64,000 bases of DNA from Onchidella celtica (GCA_963931925.1 OZ007580.1:1468501-1532500), one strand, 5' to 3'; counted from the stretch's first letter, positions 31,081-42,570 are shown. Notes: generated by a model from the letters alone, not told the origin. Program-made: numbers and translations.

Positions 31081-34071
31081 ATCCTCGTCGTCGACAGTAA
31101 CTAAAGCCGCGTTGGCCATTGGGACGACATGAACGGAGTTGTTACGCCGATCATCGCTAGGCAGGTACTTCTTCAGCATATTAATATGAAATATTTTCCT
31201 CTGCCCACGAATATCTATCAAATAATTCACTCTGGAGAGTCTCTTAAGGACTCTGTATGGTCCCTTCCAAGTTAGAAGGAGTTTGTTTTGCGTTTGCGGC
31301 AAAAGAACAAGTGTCAGATCTCCGACCGACAAGGCGCGCATTTGGGCGCCCTGATCGCGATAAAATTTTGAAGAACTCGCTCTAGCGCATGCAAATTGCA
31401 GAGCGGTTTTGCATGCATTAATAATTCGTTGTCGGAGATCGACAACATATTGATACGCGCTTCGCGTATCATAATCGTCGGTTTCAGAACCGGCGAACAA
31501 TTGACTAAGTATGGCCATCGGGCCACGTGGTTTACGTCCGTATAATAACTCAAATGGGGAGAAACCCGTGGACGCGTTCGGGAGTTCCCTATAGGCGAAG
31601 AGAATAGCGGGGAGCTGACGGTCCCAGTCTCCAGGTTTGTCGGCGGATACGCGTGCTAGCATAGACTTCATGCTCGCATTCCACCTCTCGCAACAACCAT
31701 TTGACTGCGGATGATAGGGGGACGTTAATTTCTGTTTAATTCCCGCTAATTCTAGTACCTTTTTGTATAGATCAGAGGTGAATTGTGGTCCTCTGTCTGA
31801 AAGAATCTCGGTCGGAAATCCGACTCGCGAGAAAATAGTAACAAGTGCCTCCGCGACATGGTCAGCCGTAATGTCTCTTAAGGGAATAGCCTCAGGCCAG
31901 CGCGTCGCGTAGTCGATTACCGAAAGGATGAATCGATGGCCTCTGTCTGATTTACTAAGAGGACCTACTATGTCAACCGCGACACGCTCGAATGGTGTTG
32001 AGACTGGAGGCATCTCCTGAAGGGGTGCGCGTGATGCTTTACCTTTAGGTGTACGTTTTTGACATACATCGCAGCGCGCCACAAAACGGTTCACGTCCGC
32101 GTATACACCAGGCCAGAAAAAATGAGCCAATATCCGTGATTTGGTTCTGGCTGAACCTTGATGGCCTGAAAATGATGTATCATGCGCGAGACGCAGAATG
32201 TCGCGACGGAACGACTTAGGCACCACGAGCTGCTCAATGGTCTCACGTTTATTTCGGAGATTTCTGTATAATAATTCATTTTTAATGATAAACGGAGAGG
32301 CCTTTCCGTTCTGAGGCTGAACTTTCGCAAACAGCGGTTTTAGTGATGGATCGCTTTGTTGTTCCTTATAGAAAACTGTAGGCGTGACATTAAAATCAAA
32401 CGCAGGGGTTTGTAAATTACCATCCGGTGGACGTTTTGACTGTTGTCGTGTGGTGACACACGCAACGTTTTCGTTCCAAACTTTTAACTGGCCGTCAGGT
32501 GTATCATTAACCTGTGGTAAATTACCAATAATTAGATCGGCAACCGGATTTGGTAATACGCATGACGTTACGACACCTGTAATGAATGGCGTGTCGATGT
32601 ATATCTCCGCGAGACGGAATCGCTCGACGGAGCCCCCGAAAGTAATGCAAGTTGCCTGTTGTTCAATCAGCTGGGTCGGTCTGACCAGTGATTCCCTAAC
32701 ACCGATAGTGGTGCAACCTGAATCGCGTAAGACAGACGCGGGTATGGCGTTAACATGACCCTCATATAAGGTCAATGACCCGTGTTGATGGAGGGCCGAC
32801 ATAACCGGAACGGTGCCCGTCATGGGCGACGTAATTTCAACGGTACGGCTACTCTGTGCAGCCGAAACAATGACGGTGCAAGCATTTGCAGCTTCAAACT
32901 TAACCCTACAATATTTTGAAGTATGACCTGGTTTATTGCACCGATAACACCTAATGCTGTCATATATATTACGTCTGGGTTGCATTGGAGGTGCATTATA
33001 TGGATTATTATAATATGCCCAAGGAGGTGGACATGGTGGGCTCTGATAATGGTAGCCCTCGTTAACGTCACGACGGGGTGGACCTGAATAGCGAATAAAA
33101 TGTCCCCGAGTGGGAGGTCCAGCACGGCTTGGAAAACCGCGAGCTTTATTGGGCGGCGGTTCGGAATATGCACGCGGAGGCGGCGTCTGGCGATGAACTG
33201 GTCGAGAATTTCTTGTACCCATTGGCGCAGTTCCACCGACTCCGGCATAAAACGGTTCGCTAGTTTTGGGTTTAGACAGCGAACGATTAGGGTGTGCGGA
33301 CGCGTACTGTTCTACTAAGGACGTGATTTCCGCTAACGTCTTAGGTGCCCACTCTTTAATGTGGGAGACTAGTTCTGAATGGCACGCGTTAAATATTTGG
33401 TCCTTCAGAACGAGCTCATAAAGCCCTTTAAAATTACCGTCAGCGACACCAGCCAGCTGAATCCAGCGGTCTAAGTAGTGCTTTAGGCGGTCGACGTACG
33501 TTGAAAAATTTTCGGACGGGTCTGGCTTACAACTCCGGAATCTTTGGTGAAAACCGTCCTTGGTGTGTTGAAAACGCTTTAAAAGAGCCTTTTTAAGGAT
33601 GTCGTAATTTTTAGAATCCTCGATGTTGAGGCCATGGAATACTTCAAGTGCACGTCCCGTTAATAAATTTGCAAGGCACGAAGTCCATTCAGTTCTTTCC
33701 CATCCGGCGGCTACCGCGTGGAGCTCAAAACGATGAATATAAGAATCGATCTGGTCGACCTTATCATTATAGGTTGGAAGCTTTGGTTTTGCTTTAACAT
33801 TATTCGTTGGAACACTTGGAGCCGCGGTCGGTTGGTTTCCTTGCAGCTCTAATTTCTTTAGGGCAATTTCGTGCTCTCGATGAGCCACTTTGTCGGCTCT
33901 TTCTTCTATTTCTCTTTGTCGTTCGCGTTCCGCGGCCTTCTCGGCTCTTTCTGCGGCCCGCTCTTCTCTAGCTAGGTCTTCTTGTAGTTTACTCTCGCAC
34001 CAAGAAGCCAGCTGGTCCTCGGGTATGCCTAACAGCTTCGCTGAATTTATATAGGAAGTGTAATCGGCCAT
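31081..34071 (-). CDS. Gmr1-like gag-protease-integrase (pol continuation interrupted by LINE)
   Basis: From the ATG at 34071 the frame gives a coiled Glu/Arg-rich N-terminus (residues 25-75), a retrotransposon gag region (ALLKRFQ, residues 150-250), a Pro-rich linker, one CCHC knuckle CYRCNKPGHTSKYC (near 375), an aspartic protease signature RDSGCTT (near 450), then integrase: an HHCC zinc-binding part (AHDTSFSGHQG and CDVCQK, residues 640-685), the catalytic core with VAVDIVGPL, LSDRGPQF and SNGCCERW as the DD-E acids (about 705-820), and a GPY/F-type module KGPYRV near 930. Integrase before RT is the key oddity for a gypsy element. The frame originally continued into RT but now runs into the LINE and stops at 31033. 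Confidence 0.92.
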
Positions 34072-35443
34072 TATGATTAGTTACACTCACAATAGGTCTC
34101 TACAGGAGATCTAGTAATGTTATTGGACAGGTATCCGGATAAATTCACGCCATAACCCGTCTGGCAGTGTACTATGTTATCACTGTAGTATTTACGTTAA
34201 TCCGATACGCGATAAAAAATATTTACTTATTTAACTCCGCGATTATTAATCCCTGAGGCAATTTGCACTCGTCGGGTCGACGTCCCTAGTAGACGACAAA
34301 ATACAAACAATGTTCCTTCTTCAATGAAATCGCAGTGTCCTTACTGTTATCACTGCCGATGTAATATATAATTACACGTGAATCAACGAATATTAGATCG
34401 TTGATTAATATTTTTAGCTATTTTTCTATAGCTCTTGTATAATTGCAATTGCAAGGTAATTTTATTACCTGTAGTTCTCTTTAAAGAACAATAACTTCAG
34501 TAATTATATACTGGATATTCAAGGCAGGTGCACAACTGCACTTGAATGGGGAATCAATATTCCCAATATATAAATATATACTCTGGCGTATCGCCTTATA
34601 CGTCACAATAACCAGATAAACTCAATCAATGTGTAAATGTAGACACATGACTCACACAGGCATTATATTAAACAAAGGAATGTATAATTATAATGTACGT
34701 AAGGTGTAATAAAAAAACAACACGAAACTAGACGCCAGACCAACAAGAAAAGACGGACAATAACAAACTCTACAGTCTGAACATATTTACAGATAGGATT
34801 AAGAAGAGGACAAGAGAGACGTCTTCCTAAAACAACGAGGAAGATGGGAACGCTACAATCTAAACAAAGTGTACAGATCCCTATCAAAGTCCGTTCTCGC
34901 GAATGCGACTTCCCACAGTTTTAATAACCACTGGTGTTGCGAGACCGCACAATCTGTCGTCGAGACGGCAGAGTCTGCGACCAAACCACCACTTTGGCAG
35001 GGGGGACCCGCAAACGTAAGAACGCCCTCGCCACCGCCCGTGAGTTCCTAAACACAGAGAAAAAGTAAAATCAGCCTGTAAAACAGAAGGAGGAACACTC
35101 AACTCCTTAACGCAGACAATATTAAGGATGGAATCACTTAACTCAAGGAACTGGTGGAGATTCCTTTAGCCCTTGCGTACACCACAGTCAGTACGTTTGT
35201 CTTTCTTCGTTCAGTTATGTTGAAGTCTCCTTGGCCTCGATCCTCGGGTCAATGGGAGAGCCGGAAATATGTGGAACAAATAATCAAAGAAAGCAGTATA
35301 CAAAACTAAATACAATGAAGCAATTAAAGTAGCTCAACGTGAAGACCACGTGAGCACTGAAACTGAAAAGAAACAAAAGTTAATCAAAGAGAAAAACGAT
35401 ATTATAATCTAATCTAAATAAACTATAAATTAAACAATGTCGT
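34072..35443 (-). other. 5' leader of the Gmr1-like element
   Basis: About 1.4 kb between the primer-binding region and the gag ATG, AT-rich, without a coding frame of note. A long untranslated leader is usual for such elements and may hold packaging signals. Confidence 0.6.
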
Positions 35444-35459
35444 GTAGTGTCCCCTCCAG
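35444..35459 (-). promoter_or_regulatory. Candidate primer-binding site
   Basis: Directly after the 5' LTR on the minus strand the sequence is C-TGGAGGGGACACTAC. Its first 12 bases after the C match the complement of a tRNA-Cys 3' end, as I recall that tRNA, with one mismatch. The non-autonomous element starts its interior with the similar CTGGAGAGGGAC. Confidence 0.45.
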
Positions 35460-36692
35460 TGTCGCGGATCGGGATTTTGGGGAATATAGATCGAGAGGTC
35501 CGCTTCCCAATCACACGAGCACAAAAAAAAACAACAATTAAACAACTTTCACTCTAAAAACTAAATAAATCAATTTGAGTAACAGACTGTAAAGTTTATA
35601 TATCTAACAAATTCAAAGATAAAATATACAATAGATAACGAATACAATAGCAACTGAAAATGCTCAGCTAAGCTGAGGAGCAACTATGAAGTACTTAAGG
35701 CAATGTAATATGAAGTTATCTAAGTCACAATAAATTTACATTCAAAAGAATCCGCGCCCGAGGGCGACGGATCCTGTAAGGTTTAAAGTTCTATCTCTCT
35801 TCATACTAAAGCATATTTATATAGCGTCTCTGCCAGGCGCGCTCTGGTGTAGTTCACACGTGGTCGCGGGAAATGCATGTGGTCTGGCAGTACTGGTCAA
35901 CAGTCTACATGTGTAGGTGGCTGTAAATTCAGGATGGAATTAAAATCTTTAGCTCACCATTCGGCCCTCACTTGATATTAGCGCTGTGGGTTTAATGCTC
36001 AAACAAGTAGGCTTGGGCTCAGGAGCGTAGATTTCTGACAATGCTCCATCACTGTACATATCAGCTCAATCGCTGCGTCTCTATGACTTCTCATCTGGCT
36101 GAGAGCTCGCCGTCCACCTCGTAAATGGATTGTCTACATGTGGCCCAGAACTAAGTTCTGTATGGCCTTAAATACTGGACTGCATCTGCAGCTTACCGTC
36201 TAATTCCTGGATTGTGATTGGTGCAACCACTTCTAGCTCAGCTGCCGAACTGAGTTATTTTAAGTAACAGCCCTACGCAACGACCTTGGGTCGACATCAA
36301 AGGTCGAATCACTCAAGACAATAAAATGTAATTTTATAGCAATAAATTCTTAACATGTTCAAAACCCCGAGCTTTTACTCTGGGTCACGGATTTTCTGTA
36401 CGTCAACCGACGTCTCAACAACATTTAATTCCTACTCACCTCTTCCCTCTCTACTAAACCTAGTTCAAAACACGAGATATAACAAGTGCTCAGTCATGCA
36501 CACCTACGCTGTCCGTCTATCCTTCCCCACACCTTCTGTCTATCTATTATAAAAAAAACTGTTCAAAACAAATTGTTTACGAGACCAAGTTATGCTGGCT
36601 CGCACAACAATTACGTTTGTAAAAATTACTCACTGCTCTCTCACAAAAATTTAGCCAGTGGAAACACCCATGAACCAAATCTATTCTTGACA
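35460..36692 (-). repeat. 5' LTR of the Gmr1-like element (1233 bp)
   Basis: Uninterrupted copy of the LTR at 19005-20575; followed on the right by the target duplication ATCAT at 36693-36697. Confidence 0.92.
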
Positions 36693-36697
36693 ATCAT

Positions 36698-37007
36698 TGG
36701 GAGTGATAATTCATTGTCGGGGACATTCATTTGGGACAAAGTTCCGTCTCAGGACAAAATTCAAAACTCAAAACTCAAAACTCAAAGGCACTCTGCTGGG
36801 CTGGAAACTTCCTCATTTTTACGAGCAAAAATGTTATACGAGAATCAACAAACAAAAAAAGACCCCCCCCCCCCCCCACCCACCCCCGCCACCCACCCCC
36901 CCCCCCCAAAAAACCCAAACAAACAAAAAAAAAACAACCGAAAACCTTAAAAAAACCTAACTTTTAAACCATGATATCCATATTGTTTCAGATTTGAAAC
37001 CTAAAAG
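36698..37007. other. Flank with pure-C tracts
   Basis: Contains AAAACTCAAAACTC repeats (36764-36785) and two C runs within a C/A-rich patch (36862-36910). No gene or transposon end is visible. Confidence 0.5.
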
Positions 37008-37315
37008 ATGATGGGACACGTTGGCCTCGGGGCAAGGTGCTCGTCTCTCGTCCCGAAGGTGCCGGGTTCGAATCCCAGTCGGTGCAGGCATGTTGAAATT
37101 TTGGGATTTTTCTCATTTTTTCCTGTCTCAGATCCTATGGTAGGAAGAATCGAGCATCTAGTCTTCTCGGATAAGGACGGCAAATTTGGACCCGTGTGCA
37201 CGTTGCGCACGTTAAAGATACCTTGGCAGTTGGAAATCGAAAAGAGCAGGCCGAACAGGCCGCTGCCCGGGCAAACTTCTAAAAAAAACAAACAACTCCC
37301 GACCACAACAATAAA
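37008..37315 (+). mobile_element. tRNA-derived SINE, apparently full length
   Basis: The left part has a Pol III internal promoter: an A-box-like TGGCCTCGGGGCAAGG (from 37023) and a perfect B box GGTTCGAATCC (37065-37075). The body contains the conserved SINE words GTGCGCACGTTAAAGATACC-like (about 37195-37220) and ends AGGCCGAACAGGCCGCTGCC followed by an A-rich tail. A 3' fragment of the same family is at 6416-6448. It does not fold as a true tRNA gene because no acceptor stem pairs. Confidence 0.75.
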
Positions 37316-38282
37316 AATTCAACTAAGAAGGGTGCGGTTTAAATGTCAAGGGCAGCGAATCTCCTAAACTAAAGACCTAAACACACTTAGTAGATGAGAA
37401 AAGTATTTTGATTTCATTCCCAGGACGTTTCTTTACAAAATAATGATCTCTCTTTAAGAAGGAACCATGGAGGTACTACTAACTAATGTTATTAATAGCT
37501 CCATGGAAGGAACAGACTTGGGAGGTTTAGTGATAACATTTTCCTCGTGAAGATATCTCTTAAGTAGCCATTGCTTCTTTTTCAAGTTGTGTACAAAGCA
37601 CTTTCGAATTCTGAAGGACCTGTCAAAGTGGCATGCGATGTTGGTAGGTTGTAATAGCTAGATGTAAAAACTCTGGGGCGGCTCTTGAAGTTCAGTGGGC
37701 TATTTTTTTACCTGTTACAATGGTCTGATCAGCAGTGTTCCTTGGCCAAGGTTGTAGAGTTTTGCTTCAAGCTGTCACCAACCGCAGGCATCACTGACAA
37801 TGGAAAAATCAGTTTACATTTCCTATACCATTGTCACATATTCACGCGAGAGGCGAATTTCCTGGAGGGTGGGGGTGCCTAGGCCAAAAAATAATCCAGT
37901 CGACATGTCTTGAGAAAAGTTCAGTCTCTTTTAGTTTTCTCACACCACAGTTACATGATGATTTCTCCTGACGTTTAACTCATATTCCACTGTTTTAACT
38001 CCATTGTACCTGGGTTGCTGTAGCGGATGTTGCCAGGTCTTTGATTCTGTCAGAATTCAGACTTCTGAGACCTCCAGTGAATGACTTTGAAAAATAAGTT
38101 GTGGGGGAATGAAATGAAAACCTCGAGACCTGACTGTACAGGGGCACAGATGCTACCAGGTTGAAAACCGCTGTCGTAGAGCAGTGAGAGAGCGGCCTGT
38201 CATCAGGACTGCCCAAATTGAAAACGACACTTAGAGATAGAGCCCTACCGCCGGCTGCCTTATCTAGACTAGCCCAGCTTGT
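37316..38282. other. Upstream region of lectin gene 2
   Basis: No supported gene or repeat. The likely promoter region of lectin 2 lies at its right end. Confidence 0.4.
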
Positions 38283-38293
38283 TATACAATAAA
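38283..38293 (+). promoter_or_regulatory. TATA-like element of lectin gene 2
   Basis: TATACAATAAA begins 54 bp upstream of the ATG at 38337, the same spacing as the TATAAAA of lectin 1. Confidence 0.5.
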
Positions 38294-38336
38294 TTCAGTA
38301 TCACAGGAGTTCCAGCCAGATACACAGCGCAGGAAG

Positions 38337-38382
38337 ATGATTTTGTTCGTCATAGCAAGCTTGATTTTGGTGACTGCGGCAG
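38337..38382 (+). CDS. C-type lectin 2, exon 1 (signal peptide)
   Basis: ATG 38337 opens MILFVIASLILVTAA, a compact hydrophobic signal peptide, and the exon ends in phase 1 at a GTAAAT donor (38383). Joined to exon 2, the mature protein would begin close to the exon boundary (ESPTSCPVG), where cleavage after Ala-Ala is plausible. The 5' UTR of about 25-30 nt after the TATA-like element resembles that of lectin 1. The assignment rests on the phase match with exon 2 and the parallel exon in lectin 1. Confidence 0.75.
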
Positions 38383-39669
38383 GTAAATTTTAATCATCAT
38401 TATCATCGTCGTCATAGATCGTTGTCATCTGCCTTATGGTCACCAACTGTTTCGTTTTTCCTTATTTGTTTAGCCTCTCTCCTGTTTCTTCGCTTCCTGA
38501 CGTTCTTGTGGTTTTCCATCTCTTTCTCCTTGCGGCTGTCGATCACCTACATGTGGGTGCTGTCTGAACTAGCTGGTAAATCAGTTTGCTATCTATCTAT
38601 ATTACAAACAACAACAGCAACCAAAAAGCTCCCCCCTTTTTTAACAGGACTTACTGCTGCTCACACAGCTGTGACTTGCACAACATGTTGGTTCACTACT
38701 TTTGACTTGCAGAAGATTTTTAATTTTTTTTTTTCTTCTTAGATTTGAAGAGTCGAAATGATGGAGAAGTATTTTTTTAGTTTGCTTTGTATCGCTGAGT
38801 TTCCATCTATTCTTTCTCTCTCCCCTCCTCCTCCCCTTCCCCCAACCATCGGTTTTTAAAGGATGCATGAGCCCAAAAGTCATCATTTACTGCCACTTGA
38901 TTTGATTTCGGAAGAGAATCTATGCACGAATGTTTTTTTTTGCTGTTTTTTTTTTTAACGTGCTTCTGTAGGAACAGTGAAACATAACTCACTACTTTTC
39001 TCTATTACTTAAAAACATTCCTTCCGCAGAACATCTTTTCCTTTTCGTACGTGAGCTCGGGACTAAAACAACAACAAAAAGTTATTATTATTAGTGAGTC
39101 AAGAGCACAGCCAATCAAACTCCGGTAATTGGAACATAGACACTTCCAAGAGGTGCCTCTGTCCTTTTCCATTCGGAACCTGGACAGCTATTACACTGTA
39201 GTACTAATGTCGGAAACTAACGAGAACATCACAGCTCACTGTTCTCTCACTGTTAGTCCACCAGTCACCTCAAAGCAAATGTAGAACCTTCAAATTTGCT
39301 ACATTTCTTGATGATGGATGGTATCAGGACGCTGAGGCATAAAATTAATTCAATAAAACATTACAAATTATGAATATTTCACCAGAACATCACTATTATT
39401 ATTTTGTGTGACGTGAACAGCGCTGATGGCACAATGTCCAGGATCACCAAACAAATGTGTACCACGATGTCGTAACTTTCAGCCTCTACGCGTTGTTGTT
39501 GTTTTTTTCCCCCAAATCGCTGAGAAAATGAGGTTAGATATTATTACAGTTGAGCTCTACTTTACTTCAACTCCCAACATCTCAATGCTCTATCAGAGCA
39601 AGATAATTCAAGCCTCATTGCCATTTTCTCAAGTCACACTCTCCTTTTCTAAACCTTCTGTCTGTGCAG

Positions 39670-39932
39670 AGAGCCCAACTTCCTGCCCTGTTGGATACAC
39701 GCGGTATTCGTCACTTTGCCTGAAGTTTGTCAGTGAAAGCTTGATCTTTTTCGAGGCCACCACTGCCTGTGACGTCATAGATGGCAAAATTGTGCAAATT
39801 ACGTCATCCGAGGAGCAAGAGAGCGTCAAAAAACACCTGTCCAGTGTCACCCTGCCCTCGGGAGCTCGGGATCTCTGGCTGGGGGCCACGGATCTAAAAG
39901 AGGAGGGGAACTGGTTGTATTTGTCTTCTCAT
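39670..39932 (+). CDS. C-type lectin 2, exon 2 (N-terminal half of the lectin domain)
   Basis: After a pyrimidine-rich TCTGTGCAG acceptor the exon reads SPTSCPVGYTRYSSLCLKF, FFEATTACDVIDGKI, and DLWLGATDL with GNWLYLSSH, stopping at a GTAAGT donor (39933). The Cys pattern, the helix preceding the third Cys and the WLGATDL block match the first half of a long-form C-type lectin domain. Its sequence is clearly paralogous to 16224-16483, with identical flanking phases, so the genes arose by tandem duplication. The role is probably secreted recognition or matrix binding; this is inference from family and signal peptide. Confidence 0.85.
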
Positions 39933-39959
39933 GTAAGTAGAATCTCTTCACTCTCTTCG

Positions 39960-40225
39960 TGCCAGTCATTGGAGAGGCGGGAGAGAAGGGGAGAAAGAGA
40001 AAAGGAGGGAAAAAGAGAGGAAAGGAGGAAGAGCAGGAGCGTGAGAAGGGGAGGGAGAAAGAATGGGAGAGATGGGGAGTGCCAGAGAGAGGGGGGCGAG
40101 GGAGGAGCGGAGAGAGGGAAACAGAGAGAAGTAGAGAGAGGGGAGGGGGGGAGAGAAAGGGGAAAGAAAGAGAGGGGAGGGAGGGAAAGAGAGAGAGAGA
40201 GAGGGACGGAGGGGGGGGGGGAGAG
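39960..40225 (+). repeat. Purine-rich GA/GGA tract in lectin 2 intron 2
   Basis: About 260 bp of almost pure purine on the plus strand (GAGAGG, GGAGAA and AAAGAG words) starting 28 bp after the exon 2 donor. It could form triplex or other non-B DNA. The open frames through it on both strands are composition artefacts. Confidence 0.9.
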
Positions 40226-41283
40226 AACACCTCATGAGTAAATAGTTTAACAGAATGTATAGTTCACTAAACATATTTCTGCTGGCGATCTATAGAATCA
40301 TTTCGTCCTAATCACTAACTTACTGCAATTCTTGAATGGAGAGTAAAATTGACATTATTTAATTTACAAACAGTGGAAAAACTGAGTGGCAATTTAAAAT
40401 CCTTACACCAAGAACTGGTTTCTGGGGTGCAGCCTGTCATTAGTCACACATTCTTATTGCCTTGTCTGCTCCACCCACCCTGCGTTCTTAATGTTGTACT
40501 TCATTCTCTACACGCTCAGACAGGACATGTATCATGAGTATAGCCATGGGATATATTCAAATTTCATGGAGTTTGGCCCAATTCTTGCACTCAGGGGGGA
40601 TCCGTAAAGTAGGCCTACCTGCACGCCCAATGATTGGGGCATTTTTAGCCCCCGCCTCTTCTCCACCACCCCCCCCCCCGGGCACTGTTCAGACACAGGG
40701 CATCAACTTCCCCCCCCCCCCACCCCCGCTCTGTAGGAGCGTACGGCCGTTAGAATAGTGGATGTCCGTGATAAGGCTTGATGTTATAATGCTCTCAGTG
40801 ACACTTTGCAGAAATTAAGAAATGATTGGACTGTTTCATGACCTTCATCATCTGGTTTTTATTCGAATAGAGAAATAAAAGCAAACTTTATTGTTTTGTT
40901 ACTACTATACGTACACACGAAACCCGCGGACGTACGCTCCTCAGTTCCCAGCCCCCTCCATGTACACTCTCCACACACTCATGACTGAGGACAAGTGACA
41001 CCCGATACGCAGCTATGCGGCCTAGATACGCAGTGAATCGCTGTATGGCGTTGGCTGCAAGACGAACGGCAAAGGTTGGCATGACCCCTGACTTGGCAAT
41101 GTAACCGGGGTGGTGCAAGATTCAATTCGGGACACACACACACACACACAAATTACTGAAAAACCAATCTCATGTACACAGTATTAAAATTGTCTAAAAT
41201 TCAGCACTGTCAGGTGTAGAAAACGTACAGCATTATTTGTCAGTAATACGCTAAAGTGTTGATGGCATCCTTTGAACTTTCAG
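40226..41283. other. Rest of lectin 2 intron 2
   Basis: Two long C runs (40669-40680 and 40711-40727) and a CA microsatellite (41132-41152); ends at the CTTTCAG acceptor (41283). Nothing else seen. Confidence 0.5.
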
Positions 41284-41472
41284 GTGGAAAAAGCGATTGC
41301 AGCATGGAACAATTGGGCCCCCGGCTACCCTCGCACGGACACCTCCACCAACTGTGCTACCCTGAATTTAGCCAATGGATGGAAATGGACTACGTCACCC
41401 TGCACGTACCATTTGCCTTTCCTGTGTGAAGTGCGACTGCGCGCCTCCGATGCTGGAGTCATTATCGGATAA
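41284..41472 (+). CDS. C-type lectin 2, exon 3 (C-terminal half of the lectin domain)
   Basis: After the AACTTTCAG acceptor the frame continues in phase 0 as VEKAIAAWNNWAPGYP, RTDTSTNC, GWKWTTSPC and LPFLCEVRL, and stops with TAA at 41470-41472. With exons 1 and 2 the coding sequence is 498 nt, giving a 165-residue protein with six Cys in the lectin domain. As in lectin 1, the calcium-site EPN or QPD is replaced (YPRTDT) and WND is WTT, so calcium-dependent sugar binding is unlikely by the classic route. AATAAA follows at 41559. All splice signals are consensus and no lesion is visible, so this gene looks functional. Confidence 0.87.
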   Translation: MEKAIAAWNNWAPGYPRTDTSTNCATLNLANGWKWTTSPCTYHLPFLCEVRLRASDAGVIIG

Positions 41473-41558
41473 CAGCTCAGCACTTAAAAACAATGTATAC
41501 ATATTTGATGTTGTTGTAATGAAAAGAATCCACGGATGTACATGTACATGTATGTTGA

Positions 41559-41564
41559 AATAAA
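41559..41564 (+). promoter_or_regulatory. Poly-A signal of lectin gene 2
   Basis: AATAAA 87 bp after the stop codon. Confidence 0.65.
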
Positions 41565-41861
41565 ATACCAAGTAAACATAGAGTTCATATGTAAATTAAA
41601 AATTCAGGACGTCGACGCTTTTCATAGTTGACTTAATATCCAGTTTCAACGAGACAAGTCTTAGTTTAGAACTTCCGGTCTTATGTGTACAATTAAAATT
41701 CTGAACGTCGAAACTTGTCATAGTTTACGAGTTAGTTACTAGATCTATCTAGATCTCTACCAACCAGACAGCCTGTAACTACGTCTTATGGTGTTTTGCA
41801 TATTGCCTCACCAAGGAACAAATCGTAACAGTTGATATTATTATGAAATATGTAAATTTAA

Positions 41862-41989
41862 AAGTCAAAATTGGGCAAAAAGAAAAGGTTGTATGTAGCG
41901 AAGCCCCGCGTGAGAAATAAAACCCAAACAATACAAAGCAAACTAAAGAGAAGACAGAAAATACACAAATTTTCGGCTTTCGCCTTATT
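41862..41989 (-). repeat. Inverted pseudo-LTR fragment of the Penelope-like element
   Basis: Matches 47705-47831 inverted with few differences, including GAGAAATAAAACCCAAAC and TTTTCGGCTTTCGCCTTATT. Confidence 0.88.
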
Positions 41990-42033
41990 CAAGTGAAAAA
42001 AAAACGAACAATAAAAGACTTCAACTCTCTATC

Positions 42034-42570
42034 TTGAGGGCTGACCAGAGCCTCAGTGACATGCTTGATGCAACACCTCCTCTGCTGGTATATAGACGAT
42101 CAAAAAACTTAAAAGACATTTTGGTCCGGAGCAGGCTAATTCACACTGATCGTTGCGGTACTAAACCGTGTGGCAATTCTCGTTGCAAGACATGCACACA
42201 TGTCCTTCAATCGACTTCCATCGAGTGCCCTTTGGCGACGTTCAGCATTAAGGAAAGCTTCACTTGCCATAGTCGTAATCTGGTGTATGCTATCCGCTGT
42301 GCCAGGTGTCATATGTTGTACATTGGTGAAACGGGACGTCAGCTTCACACTCGGTTTCGGGAGCACCTCCGTGACATTGAAAATCAAAATGGAAAGCCTG
42401 TTTCTGTCCATTTTAATCGACCAGACCATGAGCCATCCAACGACATTCAAATTCTGGGGCTCAAGTCTTGTCACGCAGGCGCTGATGTACGCTTTGAGAC
42501 CGAACGATTAATTTTCCAGCTCGGCACTATCAATCCCCATGGCATCAATGTCCAACATTGCCTTCGATAA
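42034..42570 (+). pseudogene. Penelope-like protein C-terminal part with GIY-YIG endonuclease
   Basis: The frame has no true start: it opens directly from sequence after the inverted pseudo-LTR and probably uses no ATG of its own. Visible motifs are LVYRRSKNLKDILVRS, a Cys cluster CGTKPCGNSRCKTC, FTCHSRNLVYAIRC, and CHMLYIGETGRQLHTRFREH (the GIY-YIG core, with catalytic Arg and following Glu-type helix), then PVSVHFN and a C-terminal ETERLIF with a closing NVQHCLR. This is the endonuclease that nicks target DNA for Penelope-like retroelements. The RT domain that normally precedes it is absent because of 5' truncation, so the copy is dead, although the remaining frame is intact. Confidence 0.85.

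Larger units (their letters stand above)
19005..36692 (-). mobile_element. Gmr1-like Ty3/gypsy LTR retrotransposon (PR-INT-RT-RH order), with nested insertions
   Basis: Two near-identical LTRs in the same orientation (19005-20575 and 35460-36692) have TG...CA ends and are flanked by the same 5-bp duplication ATCAT (19000-19004 and 36693-36697). The coding strand is minus. From the 5' LTR the order is leader, gag, protease, integrase (31081-34071), then reverse transcriptase and RNase H (27814-28167 and 21195-22306), then a polypurine tract. Integrase therefore precedes reverse transcriptase, the arrangement known for the Gmr1 group of Ty3/gypsy elements. Without the insertions the element would be about 8.9 kb. 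I count five substitutions between the LTRs by eye, so it is young. It is inactive now because three elements interrupt it. Confidence 0.88.

Noticed and set aside
37015..37090. tRNA gene
   Set aside because: It has A and B boxes but no acceptor-stem pairing; it is the head of a SINE.
39847..40274. Pro/Ser/Leu and Glu/Arg frames in lectin 2 intron
   Set aside because: Composition artefacts of the purine-rich tract.
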